Assembly (NCBI RefSeq): GCF_016907315.1
Contig: NZ_JAFBBS010000001.1
Coordinates: 2,542,001-2,606,000 of the forward strand
DNA length: 64,000 bases
Reading direction: 5' to 3'
DNA from: Microbacterium esteraromaticum
GTDB taxonomy: Bacteria; Actinomycetota; Actinomycetes; Actinomycetales; Microbacteriaceae
Position 1 is the stretch's first letter. Each line of letters opens with the position of its first letter. The position numbers and the translations under genes are program-made. The notes below the pieces were generated by a model. It saw nothing but the letters and a program-made list of their open reading frames with translations, ran no database searches and had not been told where the DNA came from. Shown one piece after another: positions 1 to 7,730 of the stretch.

Positions 1-9
1 CGCCCCTCG

Positions 10-762
10 ATGACCGACGCTCAGCGCAGGACACTGGTGCAGCTCGACGCGTCGGACGAGTTCGATCCGGGCTCTGTCGTGCTGACCGGCGCGAAGCATG
101 GCGTCGAGGCCTGGTACGCGACCAAGACGGCCGACGACAGCGAATGCCTCGTGCTCATCGCGGCACAGGGGGCCGACGCCGCCAGCACATCGGATGGCGC
201 GGCGGATGCCGAGGGCCGGCAGACCGTCTGCCAGAAGACGGGTGAGCCCGACACGTACGGCCTGCAGGCGAACGTCGAGCTGACGATCGACGGTGAGCGG
301 GCGATCGTATGGGCGGTGCTGCTGGAGGACATCGACGGAGAGCGCGTGACGATCATCCAGCGCGAGGTGCTCGCCGATGACGGCACCTACGACTGGCGGG
401 AGCAGTACTCAGGACGCGAGCTCGAGATCGCAGAGTTCCTCGACAGGTCCGGTTACGACGGGAACGCCCTCCAGCTCATCGGGTGGGACGAGACCATACC
501 CGTGTGGATGACCTTCGACGGCGCGCAGTTCTGCCTGCTGGTCGCCGAGCCCACCGCTCTGATCGCCGAGGGCTGCGCGGAGTTCGACTCCTCGAACGGC
601 GGACGCCTGGAGGTCGGCACCGATCGCGGCATCTACCAGCTCAACCTCACGCAGAACGTCGATCCGCGACTGACGATCATCCGCACGCCGGAGTCGATCG
701 TCTGCGACGTCGACTCGGGATACTGCGGGGTCGACGACAAGACCGGCGAGACCGGCGGCTGA
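10..762 (+). CDS. Unidentified protein, probably 5'-truncated by the window edge
   Basis: I do not recognise the family. The frame is open to base 1, so the true start, and perhaps an N-terminal membrane anchor, may lie outside the window; base 10 is only the first ATG. The visible 250 residues are acidic and contain six cysteines (in the contexts SEC, TVC, QFC, EGC, IVC and GYC), an even number that suggests disulfides in an exported domain; this is inference. The stop codon directly abuts the stop of the convergent methyltransferase (TGA then TCA, no bases between). No transmembrane segment is visible in the part shown. Confidence 0.6.
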   Translation: MTDAQRRTLVQLDASDEFDPGSVVLTGAKHGVEAWYATKTADDSECLVLIAAQGADAASTSDGAADAEGRQTVCQKTGEPDTYGLQANVELTIDGERAIVWAVLLEDIDGERVTIIQREVLADDGTYDWREQYSGRELEIAEFLDRSGYDGNALQLIGWDETIPVWMTFDGAQFCLLVAEPTALIAEGCAEFDSSNGGRLEVGTDRGIYQLNLTQNVDPRLTIIRTPESIVCDVDSGYCGVDDKTGETGG

Positions 763-1944
763 TCAGACGCGATCGGCGAGGATCGCCACCCGGCCGGCCG
801 GAGTGCGGGTGAGGATCAGCGTCGCGGCCGTCGAGCCCTTGAGGGAGAGCTTCTTGCGGAACGCCGCCGGATCGATGTCCATGCCGCGCTTCTTGATCTC
901 GAGACGGCCGATGTCGGCCCTGCGCAGCGCCTGATTGATCGTCTTGACGTGCGCGGGCATGGTCTCGCGCACGCGGAACGACTGCACGAACGGCGATGTC
1001 AGCGCCGCATCGCCCGTGAGATACGCGATCTGCTCGTCGACCATCCCGGCGTCGAGCGAGCGGGCGACTTCGCCGATGAGACGCGCGCGGATGACGGCGC
1101 CGTCTGGCTCGTGCAGGAAGGCGCCGAGCTCGCGCACCGGCTCGTCGGCGGCGTCCGCCGCGGCCGTGATCTCGTGCGTCTCGCCACCCTGCGTCACGAG
1201 AGCCGAGCGCCGGATGCCGGGGCGGGCCAGCTCGCCGCTCCACAGCACGAGCTCGACCACGCTTCCGTCGGCGCTCACCCACTGCGCCTCGACGTCGTCG
1301 GGGATGAGGTCGCGGTCGAGCCCCGGTCCGAGCTTGATGCCGGTCGGATGCCGGCGCGCGACGTCGAAGCACCAGTCGAGCGACGGCGACCAGTCGGCGG
1401 GCGAGGTGCGGGTGGTCTCGCTGTGCCCCGCGGTGCGGCGGGCGGGGTCGAGCCAGACGGCGCCGTCGGTCGGAACAGAGGCCTCGGCGGTTCCGTGATG
1501 CACGGTCGCGTCGGGGAAGGGGGCCAGGTTGTATGCGGCGATCGCCGAAGTCACCTGATCGGCATCCACTGCCTCGACCATCAGCCCGGCGCCGGCGAAG
1601 GCGAGACTGTCGCCGCCGATCCCGCAGCCGAGATCCGAGACGCGCGTGATGCCGGCGCGGCGCAGCCGCACGGCGTGCAGGGTGGCCACGTTCAGGCGCG
1701 TGGCCTGCTCGAGACCGGCACGGGTGAACAGCATCCGGTCGGCGAACTCGCCGAACTTCGCCCGCGCCTTCACGCGCAGACGCGCCTGTCCTACAACGGC
1801 CGAGACGAGGTCGGGGGAGTGGCCGGCTGCACGCAGCCGCGACACCGAGCGGGCGACGTCCGCAGACGACTCGACGGCGCCCACCTCGTCGAGCAGCGCG
1901 AGACCATCGCGCGTGAGCAGTGCGGTCAGCTCAGACATCTCCAC
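763..1944 (-). CDS. Class I SAM-dependent methyltransferase with THUMP-like C-terminus
   Basis: The protein is a putative RNA- or small-molecule methyltransferase. SAM-binding motif I reads DLGCGIGGD at about residues 104-112, followed by an acidic strand end (VEAVDAD) and a motif IV-like LDPARR at about residue 155. The last 70 residues (RRADIGRLEIKKRG onward) resemble the THUMP-like C-terminal domain found in this actinobacterial family. The substrate is not known to me. The start is GTG at 1944 or ATG at 1938. I prefer 1944 because TAGGCT on this strand (1956 to 1951) ends six bases before the GTG, which fits a leaderless message. The gene is divergent from groES. Confidence 0.85.
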   Translation of the reverse strand: MEMSELTALLTRDGLALLDEVGAVESSADVARSVSRLRAAGHSPDLVSAVVGQARLRVKARAKFGEFADRMLFTRAGLEQATRLNVATLHAVRLRRAGITRVSDLGCGIGGDSLAFAGAGLMVEAVDADQVTSAIAAYNLAPFPDATVHHGTAEASVPTDGAVWLDPARRTAGHSETTRTSPADWSPSLDWCFDVARRHPTGIKLGPGLDRDLIPDDVEAQWVSADGSVVELVLWSGELARPGIRRSALVTQGGETHEITAAADAADEPVRELGAFLHEPDGAVIRARLIGEVARSLDAGMVDEQIAYLTGDAALTSPFVQSFRVRETMPAHVKTINQALRRADIGRLEIKKRGMDIDPAAFRKKLSLKGSTAATLILTRTPAGRVAILADRV

Positions 1945-1950
1945 AGGAAG

Positions 1951-1956
1951 AGCCTA
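1951..1956 (-). promoter_or_regulatory. -10 element of the methyltransferase gene
   Basis: TAGGCT reads leftwards and ends six bases before the GTG at 1944. The position predicts transcription starting at or beside the start codon, so the message would be leaderless. Confidence 0.5.
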
Positions 1957-1971
1957 CGGTCCGCGATCGGG

Positions 1972-1998
1972 CTGGCACTCGCATTGCATGAGTGCCAA
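1972..1998 (+). promoter_or_regulatory. CIRCE element 1 (HrcA operator) of groES
   Basis: CTGGCACTC, nine bases, then GAGTGCCAA form the inverted repeat with 9-base spacer typical of CIRCE (consensus TTAGCACTC-N9-GAGTGCTAA). It covers the proposed -35 box of groES. This is the more degenerate of two copies. Confidence 0.9.
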
Positions 1999-2013
1999 CG
2001 CTCGGCATACACT
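1984..2013 (+). promoter_or_regulatory. groES promoter
   Basis: TTGCAT (1984-1989) and TACACT (2008-2013) are separated by 18 bases and look like a vegetative sigma -35/-10 pair. The -35 lies inside CIRCE 1, and CIRCE 2 starts five bases after the -10, so HrcA binding would block both entry and clearance. Confidence 0.6.
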
Positions 2014-2017
2014 GGAG

Positions 2018-2044
2018 TTAGCACCCTCACCACGAGAGTGCTAA
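2018..2044 (+). promoter_or_regulatory. CIRCE element 2 (HrcA operator) of groES
   Basis: TTAGCACCC, nine bases, then GAGTGCTAA match the CIRCE consensus in 17 of 18 arm positions. It sits at and just after the expected transcription start. Confidence 0.95.
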
Positions 2045-2082
2045 CAGTCTTCTGATCTCAAGCACGAAAGAAGAGGTACACC

Positions 2083-2379
2083 GTGTCGGTTTCCATCAAG
2101 CCGCTCGAGGACCGCATCGTCATCCAGCAGGTCGAGGCAGAGCAGACCACCGCAAGCGGTCTGGTCATCCCCGACACCGCGAAGGAGAAGCCCCAGGAGG
2201 GCCAGGTCGTGGCAGTGGGCCCCGGCCGCATCGACGACAACGGCAACCGCGTTCCGCTCGACGTCGCCGTGGGCGACCGCGTGCTCTACAGCAAGTACGG
2301 CGGCACCGAGGTGAAGTTCGGCGCTGACGAGTACCTGGTGCTCTCGGCTCGCGACGTGCTCGCCGTCGTCGTCCGCTGA
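2083..2379 (+). CDS. groES: Co-chaperonin GroES (Cpn10)
   Basis: This 98-residue protein is the heptameric lid of the GroEL folding chamber in the cytoplasm. It opens with the Cpn10 signature [10 protein letters not shown] and keeps the mobile-loop region ([17 protein letters not shown], about residues 21-37) and the C-terminal strand [14 protein letters not shown]. The start is GTG, with the purine-rich GAAAGAAGAGG a few bases upstream as ribosome binding site. Control is by two CIRCE operators around its promoter. No groEL follows: a strong terminator comes 21 bases after the stop, and the next gene is rarD. GroEL must therefore be encoded elsewhere, as is common for one actinobacterial groEL copy. 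Confidence 0.98.
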   Translation: MSVSIKPLEDRIVIQQVEAEQTTASGLVIPDTAKEKPQEGQVVAVGPGRIDDNGNRVPLDVAVGDRVLYSKYGGTEVKFGADEYLVLSARDVLAVVVR

Positions 2380-2400
2380 CGCAGGTCGACAACAGCTCCC

Positions 2401-2434
2401 AGAGGGCCCGGATGCCACGGCATCCGGGCCCTCT
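2401..2434 (+). terminator. groES terminator
   Basis: AGAGGGCCCGGATGC pairs perfectly with GCATCCGGGCCCTCT (15 bp) around the loop CACG. There is no long T-run, which is usual in high-GC actinobacteria. Confidence 0.85.
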
Positions 2435-2475
2435 GCCGTACCCCCGCGACGCGTCTCGACCGCCGGCGCCGCCAC

Positions 2476-2481
2476 TAGGCT
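2476..2481 (+). promoter_or_regulatory. -10 element of rarD
   Basis: TAGGCT ends six bases before the GTG start of rarD, so the transcript is probably leaderless; no Shine-Dalgarno sequence is visible. Confidence 0.5.
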
Positions 2482-2487
2482 GAATCG

Positions 2488-3411
2488 GTGAGCACGAGAA
2501 ACGGCGGGATCGCCTACACGATCGGCGCCTACCTGATCTGGGGCGTGCTGCCGCTGTACTTCCTCGCGCTCGTTCCCACCGGGGCGTGGGAGGTCGTGGC
2601 CTGGCGCGTGCTGCTCTCGTTCGTGTTCTGCCTGCTGCTGCTGACCGTCATGCGCGGCTGGCCGGCCCTCATCGCGATCATGCGTCAGCCTCGGCTGCTC
2701 GGCTGGACCGCGCTCGCCGGCGTGCTCATCTACGTCAACTGGCAGACCTTCCTCATCGGCACCCTGACCGGCCACGTGATCGAGACGAGCCTCGGCTATT
2801 TCATCAACCCGATCTTCACCGTCCTGCTCGGCGTCTTCGTACTCCGCGAGCGCGTGCGGCGCATGCAGTGGGTGGCGATCGGCATCGCCATGCTGGCCGT
2901 GATCGTGATCATCGTCGCCTACGGGAAGTTCCCCTGGATCGCCCTGACGCTCACGGCATCGTTCGGCATCTACGGACTGGTCAAGAAGCAGATCGGGGCG
3001 GCGGTCGACGCCACGAGCGGCCTCACCCTCGAATCGTTCTGGCTCATCCCGATCGCCATCGTGACGCTCATCGTCGTCGGGCAGACCGACGGCATCACCT
3101 TCGGTCAGGTCTCGCCGCTGCACACCGTACTCGTCGCCGGGGCCGGCATCGCGACCGCCGTGCCGCTGCTGCTGTTCGCCGCCGGCACCAGGCGCATCGA
3201 CCTCAGTCTCGTCGGGCTGCTGCAGTTCATCACCCCGGTCATGCAGTTCATCGTGGGCTGGGCGCTGCTCGGAGAGCCCATGCCCTTCGAGCGCTGGATC
3301 GGCTTCATCCTCGTCTGGATCGCGATCGTCGTGTTCGTCGCCGATCTCCTGCTGCACAGCCGGCGAGCGCACGCCGGATCGCCGATCACCGCGCCCGTCG
3401 ACCTGGTCTGA
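2488..3411 (+). CDS. rarD: RarD-type EamA family transporter
   Basis: This 307-residue protein is a ten-helix integral membrane permease of the drug/metabolite transporter superfamily. Recognisable RarD landmarks are the N-terminal GAYLIWGVLPLYF helix, the LGYFINP motif near residue 100, the LESFWLIP segment near residue 180 and two EamA repeats. Members are annotated as chloramphenicol-sensitivity proteins, but the physiological substrate is not settled. The GTG start follows a leaderless-type -10. The gene stands alone between the groES terminator and livK, so context gives no substrate clue. Confidence 0.9.
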   Translation: MSTRNGGIAYTIGAYLIWGVLPLYFLALVPTGAWEVVAWRVLLSFVFCLLLLTVMRGWPALIAIMRQPRLLGWTALAGVLIYVNWQTFLIGTLTGHVIETSLGYFINPIFTVLLGVFVLRERVRRMQWVAIGIAMLAVIVIIVAYGKFPWIALTLTASFGIYGLVKKQIGAAVDATSGLTLESFWLIPIAIVTLIVVGQTDGITFGQVSPLHTVLVAGAGIATAVPLLLFAAGTRRIDLSLVGLLQFITPVMQFIVGWALLGEPMPFERWIGFILVWIAIVVFVADLLLHSRRAHAGSPITAPVDLV

Positions 3412-3478
3412 CCGGCGCTTCTGTGCCCTGACCGGATCGTTAGGCGACCGAGATGGAAGCGATACCACGGGCGGCATA

Positions 3479-3494
3479 TCACCCAATAGGGTGA
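3479..3494 (+). promoter_or_regulatory. Palindromic -10 region of livK, candidate operator
   Basis: TCACCCAATAGGGTGA is a perfect 6-4-6 inverted repeat. It contains TAGGGT (3487-3492), the likely -10 box, which leaves a leader of about 40 bases before livK. A dyad over the -10 suggests a repressor site; the regulator is unknown. Confidence 0.45.
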
Positions 3495-3540
3495 GAGCAC
3501 CCGAAGTGGAAATCCACGTTCAGTTACGCAAGGGAGCAAC

Positions 3541-4809
3541 ATGAACGCAATGAAGGGCTCGCGTCCCGCGAGGATCTTCGCGGCGGCTGCGATGGTCAGC
3601 GCCTCCGCACTCATCATCGCGGGCTGCAGCAGCACGCCCGCCGAGAAGCCCTCCGGTGACGGCGACGGCGGCAAGAAGCCGGCCGCCGACCTCACGCTCA
3701 AGCTGGGCTCGCTGCTGCCGCAGACCGGTGCACTCGCCTTCCTCGGCCCGCCCATGGAGTCGGGTGTCGGCCTCGCCGTCAAGGAGATCAACGAGGCGGA
3801 CGCCGGCATCCAGATCGAGCTCACCGCAGAAGATGAGGGCGACACCGACACCAAGGCGTACGAGACCTCGATCACCAAGCTGCAGGGTGCTGGTGTCACC
3901 GCGATGATCGGTGCCGCGGCATCCGGCGTCTCCCGACTGATCCTCGACGGAAACGTCAACGCGGGCGTGCTGCAGATCTCGGCATCGAACACCGGCCCCG
4001 ACTTCACCGACTGGGACGACAAGGGCCTGTACTTCCGGACCGCTCCCAGCGACCTGCTGCAGGGCGAGGTCCTCGGCAACCTGATCGCCGAGGACAACCG
4101 CAAGACGCTCGGAATCATCTACCAGAACGACGCGTACGGCACGGGTCTCGACGCCGCCATCAAGGAGACGTTCGAGGCGGCAGGTGGCGAGGTCGTCGCC
4201 GAGGCCTCGTTCAACGTCGGCGACGCGCAGTTCGACGCCCAGGTCGAGACCATCAAGGCCGAGAACCCCGACGCCGTCGCGATCGTCTCGTTCGACCAGT
4301 TCAAGACCATCGGTCCGCTGCTGGTCAACGCCGGCATCTCGGCCGACAAGTTCTACATGGTCGACGGAAACCTGTCGGACTACGGTGACGAGATGCAGGT
4401 TCCGCTCGAGGGCGCGCAGGGCACCAAGGCCGGCCCGGTTCTCGAAGACGACTTCGTCGAGCGCCTGCAGGCGTACTGGACGGGCGAGGGCAACGCCGAG
4501 GTGAAGGACTTCACCTACGCCGGCGAGGCCTACGACGCCGCGATCCTCGTCGCACTCGCGTCGCTGGCCGCCGGCTCGACCGAGGGCGCTGACATCGCCT
4601 CGAAGATGCAGGAGGTCTCGGGCGGCTCGGGCGACGGTGAGAAGTGCACCTCGTTCAAGGAGTGCGCCAAGATCATCAACGACGGAGGCACCGCCGACTA
4701 CGACGGCTACTCCGGCGAGGTGACCTTCGACGAGAACGGCGACCCGCAGGGCGCCACGATCGGCATCTACAAGTACAAGGCAGACAACACCATCGAGCGC
4801 ACCAACTGA
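3541..4809 (+). CDS. livK: Branched-chain amino-acid-type ABC substrate-binding lipoprotein
   Basis: This is the periplasmic-binding-type receptor (type 1 fold, Leu/Ile/Val family) of a Liv/HAAT importer. A lipoprotein signal peptide is evident: MNAMKGSRPARIF, a hydrophobic stretch, then the lipobox IIAGC with Cys29, so the mature protein is anchored to the outer face of the membrane. The receptor domain begins at LTLKLGSLLPQTG (about residue 51) and contains the usual GAAASGVSR hinge region. AAGGGAG lies just before the ATG as ribosome binding site. It is unusual that the receptor faces its transporter genes tail to tail instead of sharing their operon. The substrate could be another amino acid or amide. 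Confidence 0.92.
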   Translation: MNAMKGSRPARIFAAAAMVSASALIIAGCSSTPAEKPSGDGDGGKKPAADLTLKLGSLLPQTGALAFLGPPMESGVGLAVKEINEADAGIQIELTAEDEGDTDTKAYETSITKLQGAGVTAMIGAAASGVSRLILDGNVNAGVLQISASNTGPDFTDWDDKGLYFRTAPSDLLQGEVLGNLIAEDNRKTLGIIYQNDAYGTGLDAAIKETFEAAGGEVVAEASFNVGDAQFDAQVETIKAENPDAVAIVSFDQFKTIGPLLVNAGISADKFYMVDGNLSDYGDEMQVPLEGAQGTKAGPVLEDDFVERLQAYWTGEGNAEVKDFTYAGEAYDAAILVALASLAAGSTEGADIASKMQEVSGGSGDGEKCTSFKECAKIINDGGTADYDGYSGEVTFDENGDPQGATIGIYKYKADNTIERTN

Positions 4810-4820
4810 CGCTCGCTCAC

Positions 4821-4854
4821 AGAAGGCCCCGGATGCTGGCATCCGGGGCCTTCT
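4821..4854 (+). terminator. livK terminator
   Basis: AGAAGGCCCCGGATGC pairs with GCATCCGGGGCCTTCT (16 bp) around a two-base centre. It lies twelve bases after livK. Confidence 0.85.
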
Positions 4855-4890
4855 CGCTGCCCGTGGCCGTGCATGGCCCGAACGGAGAAC

Positions 4891-4918
4891 GGGGTGGATG
4901 CCTGCCGGCATCCACCCC
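4891..4918 (-). terminator. liv operon terminator
   Basis: GGGGTGGATGCC pairs with GGCATCCACCCC (12 bp) around TGCC, just beyond the end of livF. Together with the previous hairpin it insulates the convergent liv transcripts. Confidence 0.8.
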
Positions 4919-4935
4919 GTCGCTCGATCGGTGCG

Positions 4936-5712
4936 TCAGGCGGCGTCCTGGCCGAGGGTGCCCAGGTACAGGCCGATGACCTTCGGGTCGTTCAGCAGGT
5001 CGCGGCCGGTGCCTTCATAGGCGTCCCGGCCCTGGTCGAGCACGTAGCCGCGGTCGCAGATCTGCAGGCAGCGCCGGGCGTTCTGCTCGACCATGATCGT
5101 CGTCACGCCGGCCTGGTTGATGTCGGAGACGCGGATGAACGCGTCGTCCTGCCGCACCGGGGAGAGCCCGGCAGACGGCTCGTCGAGCAGCAGCACCGAC
5201 GGGTCCATCATCAGGGCACGCGACATCGCGACCATCTGGCGCTCACCACCCGAGAGCGAGCCCGCGCGCTGGTTCAGGCGCTTGCCGAGTTCGGCGAAGA
5301 TGCTGCTGACGAACTCGAGCCTCTCGGCGTAGATCCTGGGGTTCTGATAGAGCCCCATCTGCAGGTTCTCGGCGATGGTCAGCGAGGGGAAGACGTTGTT
5401 CGTCTGCGGTACGAAGGCCACGCCGCGCTTGACGAGCTTGTCGGCCTTGAGCCCGACGATGCTCTCGCCGTTGACGGTGATGTCGCCCTCGCGCACGTTC
5501 ACCATGCCGAAGATCGACTTCAGCAGCGTCGACTTGCCCGCGCCGTTCGGCCCGATGATGCCGATCAGCTCGCCCTTGCGGGCGACGAGGTTCGCGCCGT
5601 TGAGGATGTTCACGCCAGGCAGGTAGCCGGCGTGCACGTTGGTCAGCTCGACGACGACATCGCGCGCGTCGTCCACGGCGTCGCGTGCGGGGGAGGAGTT
5701 CTCGGCATCCAT
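4936..5712 (-). CDS. livF: Liv-type ABC transporter ATP-binding protein LivF
   Basis: This 258-residue ATPase is the second nucleotide-binding subunit of the importer. Walker A is GPNGAGKST (about residue 55), the signature is LSGGERQ and Walker B is VLLLDEPSAG. The start is ATG at 5712, which shares its A with the livG stop (TGATG), so translation is coupled. It is the last gene of livH-livM-livG-livF and is followed by a terminator. The short N-terminal leader MDAENSSPARDAVDDARD precedes the conserved VVELTNVHAGY strand and is probably disordered. Confidence 0.95.
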   Translation of the reverse strand: MDAENSSPARDAVDDARDVVVELTNVHAGYLPGVNILNGANLVARKGELIGIIGPNGAGKSTLLKSIFGMVNVREGDITVNGESIVGLKADKLVKRGVAFVPQTNNVFPSLTIAENLQMGLYQNPRIYAERLEFVSSIFAELGKRLNQRAGSLSGGERQMVAMSRALMMDPSVLLLDEPSAGLSPVRQDDAFIRVSDINQAGVTTIMVEQNARRCLQICDRGYVLDQGRDAYEGTGRDLLNDPKVIGLYLGTLGQDAA

Positions 5713-6761
5713 CACTTCTTCTCCTCTTCGGCTTCGGCTCCGGGTTCGTCTGCTTCGGCCTCGAGCTCTGCTTCGGCTTCGGCCTCGATCTTCTCGCGGA
5801 TGCGGGTGGCGGTGACCGCCGCGGCCGCGTCGCCTGCCATCACGGGGATGCGGCCGGTCACGACCCCGAGATCGACGTCCTGGTGTGCGCCCAGGTAGGC
5901 GTCGACGACGGCAGGGTCTTCCATGACGGTGTCGGGCGGGCCCTCGGCGACCACTCGACCCTCGGCCATGACGATCACCCAGTCGGCGATGTGGCGCACC
6001 ATGTGCATGTCGTGCTCGACGAAGAGCACGGTCATGCCCTGCTCCTTCAGGTCGAGGATGTGGTCGAGCAGCGACTGCGTGAGGGCGGGGTTGACGCCCG
6101 CCATCGGCTCGTCGAGCATGACCAGCTGCGGGTCGCTCATCAGCGCTCGTGCCATCTCGAGCAGCTTGCGCTGACCGCCGGACAGCGACGCCGCGAAGTC
6201 CTTCTCCTTCGCGTCGAGCTTGAACCGGCGCAGCAGCTCGCGGGCGCGCTCCTCGATCTCCGCCTCCTGCCGCCTCCAGAGGGCGGGGAAGAGACTCGCC
6301 CAGAAGCCCTCGCCCTTCTGCTTCGTGGCCCCGAGCTTCATGTTCTCGAGCACCGTCAGCAGCGACAGCGACTTGGTGAGCTGGAAGGTGCGCACCTGGC
6401 CCATGCGGGCGACCTTGAATGACGGGATGCCCGACAGGTTCTTCCCGTCGAAGCTCCACGTGCCGCTGTTCGGCTTGTCGAAGCCGCACAGCAGGTTGAA
6501 CAGGGTGGTCTTGCCGGCGCCGTTCGGACCGATCAGTGCGGTGATCGCGCCTCGGGGCACCTCGACGTGCTCGACGTTGACCGCGGTCAGGCCGCCGAAG
6601 TGGCGCTCGACCGCATCGACCACGAGGATCGGGTCGACCTTCGCGACGCCGGGGGCGGCTGGTCCCTTCGCGAGACCCGTCGTCTTCGGGCGCCTGACGC
6701 TGCCGGTCACCGGTGCGGGTTCCGCGGCGGGAACCTGCTCGGGGGTGTTCTCACTTGACAA
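5712..6761 (-). CDS. livG: Liv-type ABC transporter ATP-binding protein LivG
   Basis: This 349-residue ATPase is the first nucleotide-binding subunit. Walker A is GPNGAGKTT (about residue 78), the signature is LSGGQRK, Walker B is LVMLDEPMAG, and the LivG-type EHDMHMVRHIAD follows. It is about 90 residues longer than usual. The N-terminal 42 residues are Pro/Ala-rich, and the C-terminus carries a very acidic Glu/Ala tail after TRIREKIEAEAEA. The start is TTG at 6761, supported by AGGGAG eight bases upstream. It overlaps the end of livM by 11 bases. Confidence 0.93.
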   Translation of the reverse strand: MSSENTPEQVPAAEPAPVTGSVRRPKTTGLAKGPAAPGVAKVDPILVVDAVERHFGGLTAVNVEHVEVPRGAITALIGPNGAGKTTLFNLLCGFDKPNSGTWSFDGKNLSGIPSFKVARMGQVRTFQLTKSLSLLTVLENMKLGATKQKGEGFWASLFPALWRRQEAEIEERARELLRRFKLDAKEKDFAASLSGGQRKLLEMARALMSDPQLVMLDEPMAGVNPALTQSLLDHILDLKEQGMTVLFVEHDMHMVRHIADWVIVMAEGRVVAEGPPDTVMEDPAVVDAYLGAHQDVDLGVVTGRIPVMAGDAAAAVTATRIREKIEAEAEAELEAEADEPGAEAEEEKK

Positions 6762-7728
6762 AGGTCATCTCCCTCTTGTCTCCGAGGATGCCCTGCGGGC
6801 GGAAGATCACGAGCAGCATCAGCGCCACACCCACGAAGATGAACACCAGGGTCGAGGCCTGGCTGTCAGACATGGGCAGGATGCCGTTGCGAGCCATGCT
6901 CGGCAGCAGGTTGGCGAGGAACGCGAACACGACCCAGAACAGGATCGCGCCGAGCGTGGGCCCGAAGACGGTCGCAGCGCCGCCGAGCAGCAGGATCGTC
7001 CACAGGAAGAAGGTGAGCGAGGTCGTGTAGCTGCCAGGAACGACCGCCGAGGGGAGCACGAAGACGATGCCGCCGGCCGCGCCGATCACCCCGCCGACCA
7101 CGAGAGCCTGCATCTTGTAGGCGAAGACGTTCTTGCCGAGCGAGCGCACCGCGTCCTCGTCTTCGCGGATGCCCTTGAGCACGCGCCCCCACGGGCTGCG
7201 CATGAGCGCCCAGACCAGCAGCACCGCGACAGCCAGGAGGATCACGCCGAACACGCGGTTCCACAGGTCGTTCGCCGTGTAGGTCCACGGGCCGAAGCCG
7301 TAGGTGCCGTCGGGGAACGGGTTGGCGTCACGGAATCCGCCGTTGTACTGCGCGAGGCCGTCGGCCGAGTTGGTCCACTCGTCGAACAGCTGCGTCGTGA
7401 ACAGCAGACGGACGATCTCGCCCGCCGCGATCGTCGCGATGGCGAGGTAGTCGGCGCGCAGGCGCAGGGTCGGGATGCCGAGCAGCACGGCGAACAGCGC
7501 TCCGCCCAGCAGTCCGATGAGCATGCCCACCCACCACGGCAGCCCGAAGCTGAGCACCGAGATGGCGTAGCCGTAGCCGCCGATGGCCATGAACGCCGCC
7601 ATGCCGAAGTTCAGCAGGCCGGCGTAGCCGAAGTGCACGGCTAGTCCCGTGGCGGCCAGGGCGTACGCGATGGTGACCGGGCTGAACAGGTAGACGGCCG
7701 TGTTCGAGAAGATGCTTCCGAAGTCCAT
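6751..7728 (-). CDS. livM: Liv-type ABC transporter permease LivM
   Basis: This 325-residue permease has about nine to ten membrane segments. The family core GIPTLRLRADYLAIATIA and the coupling region SPWGRVLKGIREDEDA contact the ATPases. The ATG at 7728 follows the livH stop by two bases (TGACCATGG), so the genes are coupled. An upstream extension of the frame overlaps livH and is not used. Confidence 0.94.
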   Translation of the reverse strand: MDFGSIFSNTAVYLFSPVTIAYALAATGLAVHFGYAGLLNFGMAAFMAIGGYGYAISVLSFGLPWWVGMLIGLLGGALFAVLLGIPTLRLRADYLAIATIAAGEIVRLLFTTQLFDEWTNSADGLAQYNGGFRDANPFPDGTYGFGPWTYTANDLWNRVFGVILLAVAVLLVWALMRSPWGRVLKGIREDEDAVRSLGKNVFAYKMQALVVGGVIGAAGGIVFVLPSAVVPGSYTTSLTFFLWTILLLGGAATVFGPTLGAILFWVVFAFLANLLPSMARNGILPMSDSQASTLVFIFVGVALMLLVIFRPQGILGDKREMTFVK

Positions 7729-7730
7729 GG

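Noticed and set aside
2041..3486. A 481-residue minus-strand frame spanning groES and rarD
   Set aside because: It runs through the CIRCE/promoter boundary and two clear genes on the other strand; its composition is typical of a shadow frame.
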